From: Methanosarcina barkeri MS
GTDB taxonomy: Archaea > Halobacteriota > Methanosarcinia > Methanosarcinales > Methanosarcinaceae
Assembly (NCBI RefSeq): GCF_000970025.1
Contig: NZ_CP009528.1
Coordinates: forward strand, 1,103,168 to 1,167,167
DNA: 64,000 nt
Direction: 5' to 3'
A program made the translations under genes and the position numbers. Shown here piece after piece: positions 36,647-45,294 of this stretch. The notes under the pieces are model-generated. The model had not been told where the DNA came from, made no database searches, and worked only from the letters and a program-made list of their open reading frames with translations. Each line of letters opens with the position of its first letter. The stretch's first letter is position 1.

Positions 36647-36967
36647 TTAATGGCATCCGCCGCAGGTGCCGCATCCACCGCCGGCATTTGGATTGCGGAT
36701 GAGGAATCCCTTCCCGTTTTCGTCCTCAATAAAGTCAATACTGCCCTCGGAGAAGTTCCTCTCGATATCTTTTGCCATAACGAGTTTAATCCCGTTACTT
36801 TCCATAGTCACATCATCTTCCTTTGTTTCATCATCAAAGGCTAAGCCATACTGAATTCCACTGCAGGCAACCCCGGCAACAAAAATTCTGAGAGCAAGCT
36901 CAGGTTTCTCTTCCTGTTCAATCAGTGTCTTCAATTCTGCAGCAGCTCTATCTGTTACTTCTATCAT
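36647..36967 (-). CDS. A-type (HesB/IscA) iron-sulfur carrier protein
   Basis: A 106-residue A-type carrier. The first cysteine is in FVAGVACSGIQYGLAFDDE near residue 35, and the C-terminal Cys cluster reads GGGCGTCGGCH, a CxxCxxC pattern instead of the usual CGCG. The family receives Fe-S clusters from scaffolds such as SufB and passes them on. It is upstream of nac on the same strand. A ribosome-site-like GAGGTGC precedes its ATG. Confidence 0.92.
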   Translation of the reverse strand: MIEVTDRAAAELKTLIEQEEKPELALRIFVAGVACSGIQYGLAFDDETKEDDVTMESNGIKLVMAKDIERNFSEGSIDFIEDENGKGFLIRNPNAGGGCGTCGGCH

Positions 36968-37260
36968 TTACGCACCTCTTTTTTATTTTTATACTTATAA
37001 AATATTTGTAGGTTTTATTTCCTATAAGATGCCATCCGTTACAGCTCAAAGATAATTTCCAAACATTATATAATCTTGCATCGGGCAAATATAATGTTTA
37101 TCGTAAAATTGCGCTTTTTCCTGAAAAAGACTTTTTCACAGGAGTCTGGGAGGATAGGGTCTGGATTCTTTTTCAAGAAATCCTGCTATTCTGCCAGTAT
37201 ATGAAAATATATCTTCTATTTTATATATTTTTCTTCCAATACTTCTTTCAGGTTCTCTAT

Positions 37261-38415
37261 TCACAGAAATTCGGCATCTTCATCAACAGGCTCCTCAAGA
37301 ACCTTTGCATTATAAGCATTGATCTCCAGAGAGTTACGTTTCCCCTTCACTTCCCAGACAGGGATATACACAAGCTCCATATCGAGCTGTATTTCATCAG
37401 ACCTGGGGCCGATACTCCTGTGTTCATATATAACAGCCTGGCCTTCCGTATTGTTAAAACGTATTTCGCGTGTATTCTCCTCTTTAATAAAGTCCAGAAG
37501 AATCTTTTCTGCCTGTTTTTTATCCACAATCGGTCTTTTTAACTCATACTGCACGGCAGGAACCCTTGTAGGTATGCCAAGTCCTTCTACCTCCATCCCT
37601 TCCTTTGACTTATTTAGAGCATTAAGAAAACCCTTCCCTTTTCCGGCAATGGTTAGGACTTTTGACCTGAAGCGTTTTTCAGCTTCAACATTATATATAT
37701 ATTTCCAGAAAGGTACAAACTTTAAAACTGCATCCTTAGGGTTGTATATATAGGGTTTTGCAATAATAATAGCCTGATTTTTAGAAATCCTTGGTTCTAC
37801 AGACCGTATATTCAGCATTTCGTACGTTTCAGTTTCCGGAACTTCAACCTGTTCTGGCTTCCTTAATATTTTTTTATTCTCAATACTCCTTGTTAGAGAT
37901 TGAGTACCAAACGAAATTTTTTCGGCCTCTAATCGCTGATTCTGAAGAGGCAAGAGTTCTTCTTTAAAGTGAGACTTCTCTCTGTAGTCTTTTTTTAATT
38001 TCCAGTTTTCGGCAGGTAATTCGAAAATTGTTTGTCCGTACTGGTCTCCTGTATCATTTGATGTTTGCTTTTCCGGTTCAGAATCCGAAATATTTGATTT
38101 CTGTTCCATATTTACAAGAACCGATCTTCCAATTTGAAGAGCCAGTTCATCCCTGTTCCAAACATGGATCCCAAATTCAGCTGCATAATCGATTAATTCT
38201 TCAGGCCCTTTCTGGGTCATTACATAGATTCCTGTACAGTTCCCGATCTTTTCTGAAAAGGCTTTTATTTCCTCACGACCCGGCTGCAAGGCACATTTGA
38301 CATAAGCTTTATGCCTGCTTTTCTCCACAAAAATGTCATACTGGCTGGATATTGTGGCATTGTATCCAGAGGATTTGAAAATATCAACAAGGATTTCTAA
38401 AAGGTCTTGCTTCAT
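37261..38415 (-). CDS. Nuclease-fold (restriction-endonuclease-like) hypothetical protein, 384 aa
   Basis: ATG 38415 (MKQDLLEILVDIFK) is preferred over 38463 because AAAGTGAGAATC precedes it. The first ~95 residues resemble a restriction-endonuclase-like core: GYNATISSQYDIFVEKSRHK, then AYVKCALQPGREEIKAFSEK and YVMTQKGPEELIDYAAEFGI. A Glu/Lys-rich linker (~100-185) leads to a C-terminal region with FVPFWKYIYNVEAEKRF and VYIPVWEVKGKRNSLEINAY. The catalytic residues are uncertain. I do not know its family name; it may process nucleic acid. Confidence 0.55.
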   Translation of the reverse strand: MKQDLLEILVDIFKSSGYNATISSQYDIFVEKSRHKAYVKCALQPGREEIKAFSEKIGNCTGIYVMTQKGPEELIDYAAEFGIHVWNRDELALQIGRSVLVNMEQKSNISDSEPEKQTSNDTGDQYGQTIFELPAENWKLKKDYREKSHFKEELLPLQNQRLEAEKISFGTQSLTRSIENKKILRKPEQVEVPETETYEMLNIRSVEPRISKNQAIIIAKPYIYNPKDAVLKFVPFWKYIYNVEAEKRFRSKVLTIAGKGKGFLNALNKSKEGMEVEGLGIPTRVPAVQYELKRPIVDKKQAEKILLDFIKEENTREIRFNNTEGQAVIYEHRSIGPRSDEIQLDMELVYIPVWEVKGKRNSLEINAYNAKVLEEPVDEDAEFL

Positions 38416-38603
38416 GATTCTCACTTTCTTATATCCTGCACAGCTAAAATAGTTTATGATCACATCTAAAATTTTCTAACTTACTACTTTTTATTATATA
38501 CTGGTTTTTTACTCTCTTTGCTTCTTTTACTTTCTTAAATTTTCTCACTTCTTAGTTCCGGAGATACAAATATTTAAGAAATCAAGTCCTAACCAGATAT
38601 ATT

Positions 38604-40583
38604 ATGAGTGGAATCAGGTTTGGAGTAGATTCCTTTTCCACATACGAGGAAGGAATAAAGAAAGAGTGGATCGTAGGAAACGGACTTGGGGGATATGCCT
38701 CATCTACAGTAATAGGAGCAGGCACAAGGACTTATCATGGATTGCTTGTGGCAGTTCCAGAAAATTCTCAAGGAAGATTTGTATTGCTTTCTTCCCTTGA
38801 TGAGGAAATTTCGATTAACAAGGAAGTTTATCGGCTTTCAACCCATAAGTACCCTGATACTGTTTTTCCTTCAGGCTTCAGTTACCTCTCCAAATTCATC
38901 CTTGTTCCTTTTCCTCTCTGGGTTTACCAGCCCGGTGATTTTACCATAAAGAAAAAGGTCTTCATGATTCACAACAGCAACACAACCTGCATTCTCTATG
39001 ACATCAGATCTAGGAGAGAAGGAGCTCTGCTAAGAATCTCTCCGCTGGTAAATTCCAGAAATTTCCATCATACTGTTCGCTCAGGAGAACTTTCCTTTAC
39101 TCAGAAAGCCAATCCTTCAGGAGTAAAATTAGAAAGCTCCAATGGTTTTACTTTCTTGCTTTCATCCAATCTTCAGTATCATTCCGATCCCAAATGGTAC
39201 TATAATTTTGAGTATGATACTGAGAAGCAAAGGGGACTCAACTTCCAGGAAGATAATTTCAATCCGGGCTACTTTGAAAGCAAACTCAAACTGGGTACCT
39301 CCCATTTTTTCATTGCCGCTTCAACCGAAGATATTTCTTCTCTGACGCTCGAACAGGTCGAGGAATTCTATACAAGGGAAACCTACCGACAAAATCTTCT
39401 CGCCTTCAATTCAAGACTTACCGAACCCTTTGCTCTTAAGCTTCTCAGGGCAACGGATCCTTTTATAGTGAAGAATCCTTCTTCAGGTGAAAGTACAGTA
39501 ATTGCAGGATATCACTGGTTTTCTGACTGGGGGCGGGACACTATGATCTCTATGCCTGGCCTGCTTTTAATTCCCCGTCGTTTTGAGGAAGCAAAATTCA
39601 TTCTCAAAAACTTTTCTAAAAATTGTAATAAAGGCCTGATCCCGAACGCTTTCCTGGCACTTGGTGGAGAACCAATTTATAACACTGTGGACGCTTCTCT
39701 CTGGTTTATTCACACTGTGGGCCGATATTTCGCATATACGAAAGACTTTCTTTTCCTCTCGGATGTCTGGGACACAGTGGAGAGTATCATAGAGAATTAC
39801 CGTAAAGGTACGGACTTTGGGATCGGCATGGACTCCGATTATCTTATCCGACAGGGTCCTCAGTTAACCTGGATGGACGCTAAAATCGGGGAAAAAGCAG
39901 TGACCCCAAGAGCAGGTAAAGCCTGTGAAATTAATGCTCTTTGGTATAATGCCCTTAAAACAGCCTCCAATCTGGGCACTCAGTTAGGAAAAAACATTTC
40001 TTCATATGAAACTCTTGCAGCTGGAGTGGCTTCAAATTTTGAGAGTGTTTTCTGGAATCCGGAGACAAATTGCCTATTTGACCTTGTGTCTAAGGACAAA
40101 GCAGGAAATGAGGTTAAAGACCCTGCAATCCGTCCCAATCAAATCTTCGCAGTAGCCCTGCCTTATACTAGTCTTTCACCAAAAAAAGAAAAAGCAATAG
40201 TTGACAGAGTTGAAAAAGATCTCCTGACCCCCTTTGGGCTTAGAACTCTTTCAAGTGACCATCCTGTTTATAAAGGACGATATCAAGGTGATGCGGCAGC
40301 CAGAGATGCCGCCTATCATAACGGGACAGTCTGGCCCTGGCTCCTTGGCGCGTATGTGAAAGCTTACCGGAAGGTTCACAACTATTCTAAAGAGAGTCTT
40401 GAGGATATGCGGGCTCTTCTGATGGGTTTTGATACGCACCTTGAAACTGCAGGCATAGGCACAATTTCCGAAGTATTTGATGGGGATTATCCTTACACTC
40501 CAGGAGGCTGCATTGCTCAGGCCTGGAGCGTTGCGGAAATTCTCAGAGCGTACGTTGAGGATGTACTCGGAATCAAACCCTGA
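38604..40583 (+). CDS. Glycogen debranching enzyme (amylo-alpha-1,6-glucosidase, archaeal type)
   Basis: A 659-residue enzyme. The N-terminal domain begins WIVGNGLGGYASSTVIGAGT and RTYHGLLVA, typical of archaeal/bacterial GDE. The C-terminal (alpha/alpha)6 catalytic domain has HWFSDWGRDTMISMPGLLL near residue 305, EPIYNTVDASLWFIHTVGRY near 355 and PNQIFAVALPY and YHNGTVWPWLLGAY near 510-575. It cleaves alpha-1,6 branches of glycogen. It probably has a leaderless mRNA: AATATTTAA lies about 30 bases upstream and no ribosome site is seen. Confidence 0.93.
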   Translation: MSGIRFGVDSFSTYEEGIKKEWIVGNGLGGYASSTVIGAGTRTYHGLLVAVPENSQGRFVLLSSLDEEISINKEVYRLSTHKYPDTVFPSGFSYLSKFILVPFPLWVYQPGDFTIKKKVFMIHNSNTTCILYDIRSRREGALLRISPLVNSRNFHHTVRSGELSFTQKANPSGVKLESSNGFTFLLSSNLQYHSDPKWYYNFEYDTEKQRGLNFQEDNFNPGYFESKLKLGTSHFFIAASTEDISSLTLEQVEEFYTRETYRQNLLAFNSRLTEPFALKLLRATDPFIVKNPSSGESTVIAGYHWFSDWGRDTMISMPGLLLIPRRFEEAKFILKNFSKNCNKGLIPNAFLALGGEPIYNTVDASLWFIHTVGRYFAYTKDFLFLSDVWDTVESIIENYRKGTDFGIGMDSDYLIRQGPQLTWMDAKIGEKAVTPRAGKACEINALWYNALKTASNLGTQLGKNISSYETLAAGVASNFESVFWNPETNCLFDLVSKDKAGNEVKDPAIRPNQIFAVALPYTSLSPKKEKAIVDRVEKDLLTPFGLRTLSSDHPVYKGRYQGDAAARDAAYHNGTVWPWLLGAYVKAYRKVHNYSKESLEDMRALLMGFDTHLETAGIGTISEVFDGDYPYTPGGCIAQAWSVAEILRAYVEDVLGIKP

Positions 40584-40672
40584 AAAAAGATCCATGTTCA
40601 ATTTCGTCTCTATTGTGCTTCCCTTAAGTTAAGGCCCTCTCTTTTTTATACTTGTTTTGTAATTTATCCCTC

Positions 40673-41041
40673 ATGATTGATTTTGATGCTTTGAAATCCG
40701 AAAAGGGTCTTATCCTTGCCGTAGTTCAGGACCAGCTTAGCAGGGAGGTGCTGATGTGCGCCTATATGAATCGGGAAGCCCTTGAGAAGACTGTAGAGAC
40801 CGGAATTACACACTTCTGGAGTCGGAGCAGGCAGCAGTTATGGAAAAAAGGAGAGACTTCGGGGCATATACAGAAAGTGAAAGAAATAAGGGTCGACTGT
40901 GATATGGACTCTCTTCTCCTGCTCGTGGAACAGGTTGGTGGAGCCTGCCATATGGGATACAGATCCTGTTTTTATCGAAACCTTGAAGGAGAGGTTGTGG
41001 GAGAAAAGGTCTTTGAGCCTGATGAGGTATATAAATCGTGA
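40673..41041 (+). CDS. hisI: Phosphoribosyl-AMP cyclohydrolase HisI
   Basis: A 122-residue enzyme from ATG 40673, where homology starts (an upstream start at 40652 would add seven residues). Motifs: [60 protein letters not shown] and GYRSCFYR, which include the Mg-binding DxDxD-like and Zn-binding Cys residues. It opens the purine ring in histidine synthesis. It converges on a regulator gene across a 25-bp tandem array. Confidence 0.95.
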   Translation: MIDFDALKSEKGLILAVVQDQLSREVLMCAYMNREALEKTVETGITHFWSRSRQQLWKKGETSGHIQKVKEIRVDCDMDSLLLLVEQVGGACHMGYRSCFYRNLEGEVVGEKVFEPDEVYKS

Positions 41042-41079
41042 ACTATTCCTCTCTGAATCCTTTTGCCTCATTATGCGGT

Positions 41080-41345
41080 AAGTGTAATTGTCTATATTAT
41101 GCGTAAGTGTAATTGTCTATATTATGCGTAAGTGTAATTGTCTATATTATGCGTAAGTGTAATTGTCTATATTATGCGTAAGTGTAATTGTCTATATTAT
41201 GCGTAAGTGTAATTGTCTATATTATGCGTAAGTGTAATTGTCTATATTATGCGTAAGTGTAATTGTCTATATTATGCGTAAGTGTAATTGTCTATATTAT
41301 GCGTAAGTGTAATTGTCTATATTATGCGTAAGTGTAATTGTCTAT
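41080..41345. repeat. 25-bp tandem array, 11 copies, entering the 3' end of the next gene
   Basis: The unit is GCGTAAGTGTAATTGTCTATATTAT. Eleven copies of GTAATTGTCTAT are counted; the last changes to TCTATGTTC as it merges with coding DNA. The copies are nearly perfect, so the array is young or kept uniform. Confidence 0.97.
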
Positions 41346-42134
41346 GTTCTTAATCTGTTTGGAGCGCTGTTCATAATAATCATAGAGTTCTTTTCCCCAG
41401 ACCAGAGCTCCTGGCTCAAAGCAGATCACATATTTTCGGTCAAAGACCGTGCTTTTCGGGAAAAGGGCCATTGCCATGAAATTATCCGCTGCTACGACAG
41501 CAGGTATCTTTTCGCAGTCCGTACAGACAAAAAGCTTAGCATTTTCTTTTTTAAGGTATTGTTCGGTCTGTTCCCTGTAATCTTCGACCCATCTTTTCAG
41601 GACGGACTCGGGGAATACAAGCGATATCATGATTCCTTTTTCGGCAATCTCTAGGAAAAATGAGGGGAAAAGAGGGTGGAAATATGAAATCGTAGCTTTC
41701 AGCTCTTTTGCCATCCGGGCGTTTTTGACGTACTCCGGAATTAGCTCAAACATATAATCTATCTGAGGCTCAATTATAGCGCAGTGCCCAAGTTCACTAA
41801 TTCTTCGCAGGAGAAAAGGTGGAACCTCGTTTACTTCCCTTTCTGCCCAGTAATTCGCATTTTCTTCGAGAACGGTAATTGTGTCCACAAGAGGCTTCAT
41901 TTTCTCAACCACAACTCTGCCTATCTCGCTCAGTTTATAGAAGTTTTTTTCCTGGACTACCAGGTGCTGCTCTTTGAGCTTTTTTACCTGGGGCTGGACT
42001 GCGGTTGCACTGGCATTAAGGGTTTTTTTAATTGTTTCAATATCCTTTGGCCCTTCAAGCAGAAGAAGCAGCACATTCTTCCTTTTTTCAGAGAGAAATA
42101 TCAGATTGAGTAGATTGTTTTCCATATTATGCAC
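41322..42134 (-). CDS. FilR1-type (DUF1724) winged-helix transcriptional regulator
   Basis: A 270-residue regulator of a type common in Methanosarcina. The ArsR-like winged helix is at the N-terminus (SEKRKNVLLLLLEGPKDIET, then SATAVQPQVKKLKEQHLV) and the FilR1/DUF1724 domain at residues ~130-260 (FPSFFLEIAEKGIMISLVFP, KLFVCTDCEKIPAVVAADNF, CFEPGALVWGKELYDYYEQ). Related proteins regulate methanogenesis or methyltransferase genes. The last ~9 residues (KNIDNYTYA) and stop codon are made of tandem-array DNA. Confidence 0.88.
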   Translation of the reverse strand: MHNMENNLLNLIFLSEKRKNVLLLLLEGPKDIETIKKTLNASATAVQPQVKKLKEQHLVVQEKNFYKLSEIGRVVVEKMKPLVDTITVLEENANYWAEREVNEVPPFLLRRISELGHCAIIEPQIDYMFELIPEYVKNARMAKELKATISYFHPLFPSFFLEIAEKGIMISLVFPESVLKRWVEDYREQTEQYLKKENAKLFVCTDCEKIPAVVAADNFMAMALFPKSTVFDRKYVICFEPGALVWGKELYDYYEQRSKQIKNIDNYTYA

Positions 42135-42918
42135 CTTGACCGGCTGCCTGCAGGCTTGTAAATGTATAGAGGTTTCGTAAATTGGGAGGCAATTTGCAAT
42201 AAAGGAAGTCTCACTCTAAAAACTGGAGTATACTAATGTTTTCTATAAAACTTGAAAATTAATCGTTAATATATTTTTCTCTTCTATATATAAGTGCCAT
42301 GCATTTTCATCGATTTCTTTTTTCTGGTAAGTGCATTTTCCTGAAAAAACCTCAACTCAGAAACTCAATTTCAAAATGCATATTTGTTTAACGAATTGTA
42401 TATACACCATTGTACACAGTTAACTCTAATATTTTAGTAAATTTTCTGGGATTGCATTCCGTGACAGTTTCTATAAAAAGCAGTTGTTACTCTCATTACA
42501 TAATATCATTCTCATTACACAATAACACATAAGCTGCAAAGATTTCAGTTTCTTCTGTTTTTTTTAGTAGCTATACTAAGCAGGATAGCACTTGAGCTTT
42601 GGGTTAATTCTCAACTAAGGGTCTTCAAATCGCCGAAAACGGACATCTCAAAAGCCTTGAAAAACACTAATTTCTTGAAGGCTGAATGAAAGTATGCCTA
42701 TTTTTTCCTCACATTTTGAAATTTTGCTTCTTAGTATTTTACCTGTTATATCGTCGAATTTGCAACGGGATTCGCTAGAGCAACTTTGATTTTTATAAGG
42801 CAGTATTCTTAAAAAAGTGAAATTAATTGAGCTAGAGCAACATTATTAGCCGTCTTAATCCGAATTTGTCACGCTCGACGCAGGAGAGCGGCCTTTCAGA
42901 AAAGAAGTCGAAAGAATG

Positions 42919-43093
42919 TATCCTCTTCAAATTCAATGGAGAATTTTCCAACTTGATAAATGCACAACAATCTTATTAAATATTTGCAAAGTTGTGTGCA
43001 TCGCTTGAAGTTGTTTCTCATACTTGGTTAAATTCTTAAATTTTCAGCAAATACATGAAATTTACTTTTACCCATACAATTTGAAGAGGATAC
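42919..43093. mobile_element. 175-bp MITE-like element (GTATCCTCTTCAAATT ends)
   Basis: GTATCCTCTTCAAATT (42919-42934) and its exact reverse complement (43078-43093) form the ends, and similarity extends inward through ATGG and AA, 22 of 26 positions. No coding capacity. A shorter relative is at 52012-52090. Confidence 0.75.
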
Positions 43094-43124
43094 CTTTTTT
43101 GCTTTTTTACTTTTTTGGGCTGTT

Positions 43125-43140
43125 CCGAGCGTTCGCTCGG
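43125..43140. terminator. Palindrome CCGAGCGTTCGCTCGG, possible terminator hairpin
   Basis: A 16-bp perfect palindrome in AT-rich DNA, with T-rich runs on the left (TTTTTTACTTTTTT) and, 35 bases right, TTTTTTTT. It may end transcription coming from either side. Confidence 0.4.
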
Positions 43141-43294
43141 TGAAAGAAAGACTCTGGGCGATGAATATGTTTTTTTTGGGACTTTTTACTACATTATTTT
43201 TAGGTGGCAGTTCCTCTAGATTAGTGAATTATATTAGCCGAAGAAACATTATTAACCGTCTTAAACCAAATGATACTTCCTTTACTTAGATGCT

Positions 43295-43860
43295 TTAGAT
43301 GCTTATACTTGCACCGAGCAGTTCTACAAAAGCTCTTAACCAAGCTGGGTAATTGGGCCAGGCTTGAGCTGTTACCAGATTTTTGTCTATAATTACCGAT
43401 TCGGACTGCCAATCAGCGCCAGCCAATCGGCATTCTGGAGCACATGCCGGGTATGATGTTACCTTATAGCCTTCCAGGACTTTAGCCGCTGCCAAAAGCT
43501 GCAGTCCATGGCAGATAACTGCTACAGGCTTGCCAGCCGCAAAGAAATCCTGTACGAGTTTAATAGTTTCATCATACAGACGGATATATTCAGGGGCTCT
43601 ACCACCCGGAACTACCAGACCTGCATAATCCTTCGCTTTTACATCAGACATGGAAACATCTACCGGAATGCGATGCCCTGGAAGCTCAATATAGGTATTG
43701 AGCGTGGTGAAGTCGTGTACGACCAGTTGCAGCATATTCCCAGTTTTTTTGTTGGGTGCCGTTATTATCCACCTGGTAGCCCAGCATCTGGAGCGACTGT
43801 TGTGGTACCTTCACCTCATAATCCTCAGCGCAATCGCCTGTCAAGATCAGAATTTTCTTG
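43295..43860 (-). pseudogene. DJ-1/PfpI family protein, frameshifted
   Basis: The distal frame (43295-43735) encodes the main part of a DJ-1/PfpI protein: DYAGLVVPGGRAPEYIRL, the nucleophile elbow PVAVICHGLQLLAAAKV, and YPACAPECRLAGADW. The expected N-terminus KKILILTGDCAEDYEV followed by LQMLGYQV is present at about 43770-43860 but in another frame, and no good ATG precedes it. The shift lies between about 43735 and 43770. The conserved Cys, Glu and His-region residues remain, so the damage appears recent. A shorter protein from 43735 is possible. Confidence 0.75.
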
Positions 43861-44412
43861 GAAATGTATCTTCTTCCCTGCGGTTATAGCAATTTTCAAG
43901 TCATCTAATTTATGTTTTCAGGATAGCTGACTTAGTTCAAAATCGAGTTACGGAAGTAGTTGTAACATCATTAATCTAAACTGTAACTGATATCAGGTAA
44001 TATATCAGGTAACATATCAGGTAACGATGTTACGAAACAAAAACACTAACGATAAATTGTTACCTTATTAATTTTATAACTTTAATAATTTTTCCGAGCT
44101 GCCAATTCTTCTGAAGATTTCAAGCAGTTGTGACAACGTTTATCAATATTTCATAATTTCATAAAAAGACATAATTCTTAAACATAAAACCAGCTAATTA
44201 TCAGGATAGCACCAGATAATCATGTAAGGAGAATACCAGATAATCATGTAAGGAGAATACCAGATAATCATGTAAAGAGAATACCAGATAATCATGTAAG
44301 GAGAATATCAGATAATCATGTAAGGAGAATATCAGATAATCATGTAAGGAGAATATCAGATAATCATGTAAGGAGAATATCAGATAATCATGTAAGGTGA
44401 GGTATCGGATAA
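43861..44412. other. Intergenic region ending in a 24-bp array
   Basis: AT-rich DNA with a short threefold ATATCAGGTAAC repeat at 43989-44023 (promoter-side of the pseudogene). The 24-bp array fills 44213-44416. No gene is supported outside it. Confidence 0.5.
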
Positions 44413-44416
44413 TCAT
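44213..44416. repeat. 24-bp tandem array, 8 copies plus a partial, abutting the UPF0280 stop
   Basis: The unit is CAGATAATCATGTAAGGAGAATAC with ATATCA variants in later copies. On the minus strand it reads in frame as repeated HDYLIFSL, opening with an ATG overlapping the UPF0280 stop. Confidence 0.95.
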
Positions 44417-45174
44417 GCTTTAGTTATATACTCATACCTGACATCTGCCCTCGTAATCCTTGGCACCTGTCCCCACATACCAATATATACTCCCTGGATT
44501 ACAAGTGCCCCTTTTATTTTTGGAATTTCCTTTACGGTTTTGAAAGAAGCTTCCACAGATTCCTTTCCTATGTCTACCTCATTTCCAAGAGCCGTTGCAG
44601 CTGCATCTGCCAGGGAAACGTCGTCCGAGAATACTACTGCTGCATCCGCCATCCCAAAACTGATTGAAGGGCCAACTGTCCCTGCTGAAGTACATATGCC
44701 TGTAATCGAGTCTCTAGGTTCGAACACCAGCCCCAGGTTTTTGATAGGAGACTGTCCTGCATAGATTCCAACCACAACAGGCCTGTCATTGATGAGTGCA
44801 ATATCTCCGCCGTTGTCGACAATAGCATATTTTGCTCCTGCTTTAACCATTGCTTCCACCGCAAGAGCCGAAATTGTGCCTGCAACCGCACTCATTGGCC
44901 CTATACCCATAGTATTTCCTGCTTTTACCATCCTTCTTACAACCTCAGGGGCATTTTCAGGGCATTCGTAGGGTTCGAGAGTAAGCTGAAAATAAGGATC
45001 GGAAAGAATATAAGTCTCAAGGGCTGCCCTGTGGATGCGAATTGCTTCTTTTGCAACTTCGATATGAGCCTGGTTATCGGCTGCAATAGTAACTATGGTT
45101 TCCTTGAGCTGGAAATGCTCTTTAATTGGAGTACTCGCAGGTTCTTTAATAGGTTCTGTTACAGGATCTGACAT
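44413..45174 (-). CDS. UPF0280 family protein (ApbE-like)
   Basis: A 253-residue protein of the archaeal UPF0280 family, distantly related to ApbE flavin transferases. Visible: [20 protein letters not shown] near residue 90, [20 protein letters not shown] near 115, [20 protein letters not shown] near 160 and [13 protein letters not shown] near 195, the last two like ApbE's H/D-containing motifs. A repeated acidic/proline N-terminus ([14 protein letters not shown]) is variable. Function is unknown. Its stop overlaps an ATG (ATGA) at the start of the array frame. Confidence 0.9.
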   Translation of the reverse strand: MSDPVTEPIKEPASTPIKEHFQLKETIVTIAADNQAHIEVAKEAIRIHRAALETYILSDPYFQLTLEPYECPENAPEVVRRMVKAGNTMGIGPMSAVAGTISALAVEAMVKAGAKYAIVDNGGDIALINDRPVVVGIYAGQSPIKNLGLVFEPRDSITGICTSAGTVGPSISFGMADAAVVFSDDVSLADAAATALGNEVDIGKESVEASFKTVKEIPKIKGALVIQGVYIGMWGQVPRITRADVRYEYITKA

Positions 45175-45294
45175 GTTGATTCAGATTGAATTTATTGCTT
45201 AAAAAAGAGGTGCTTCCCAAGCTCCGTCTAGGGAGAGGCAAGTTTTACGGAAGCAAGATAGAGGCAGACACAAAATTGTTAAAATGAACTCTTC

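Larger units (their letters stand above)
42135..43294. other. 1.16-kb gene-free region with MITE and repeats
   Basis: It contains a 175-bp inverted-repeat element (42919-43093, listed separately), two copies of ACATTATTARCCGTCTTAAWCC (42843 and 43242 areas), a repeated GCTAGAGCAAC (about 42773 and 42834), and a perfect CCGAGCGTTCGCTCGG palindrome at 43125-43140 followed by T-rich DNA, which could act as a terminator. No gene is seen. Confidence 0.5.

Noticed and set aside
41313-41654. Plus-strand 113-aa frame over the array and regulator end
   Set aside because: Antisense shadow of the FilR1 regulator.
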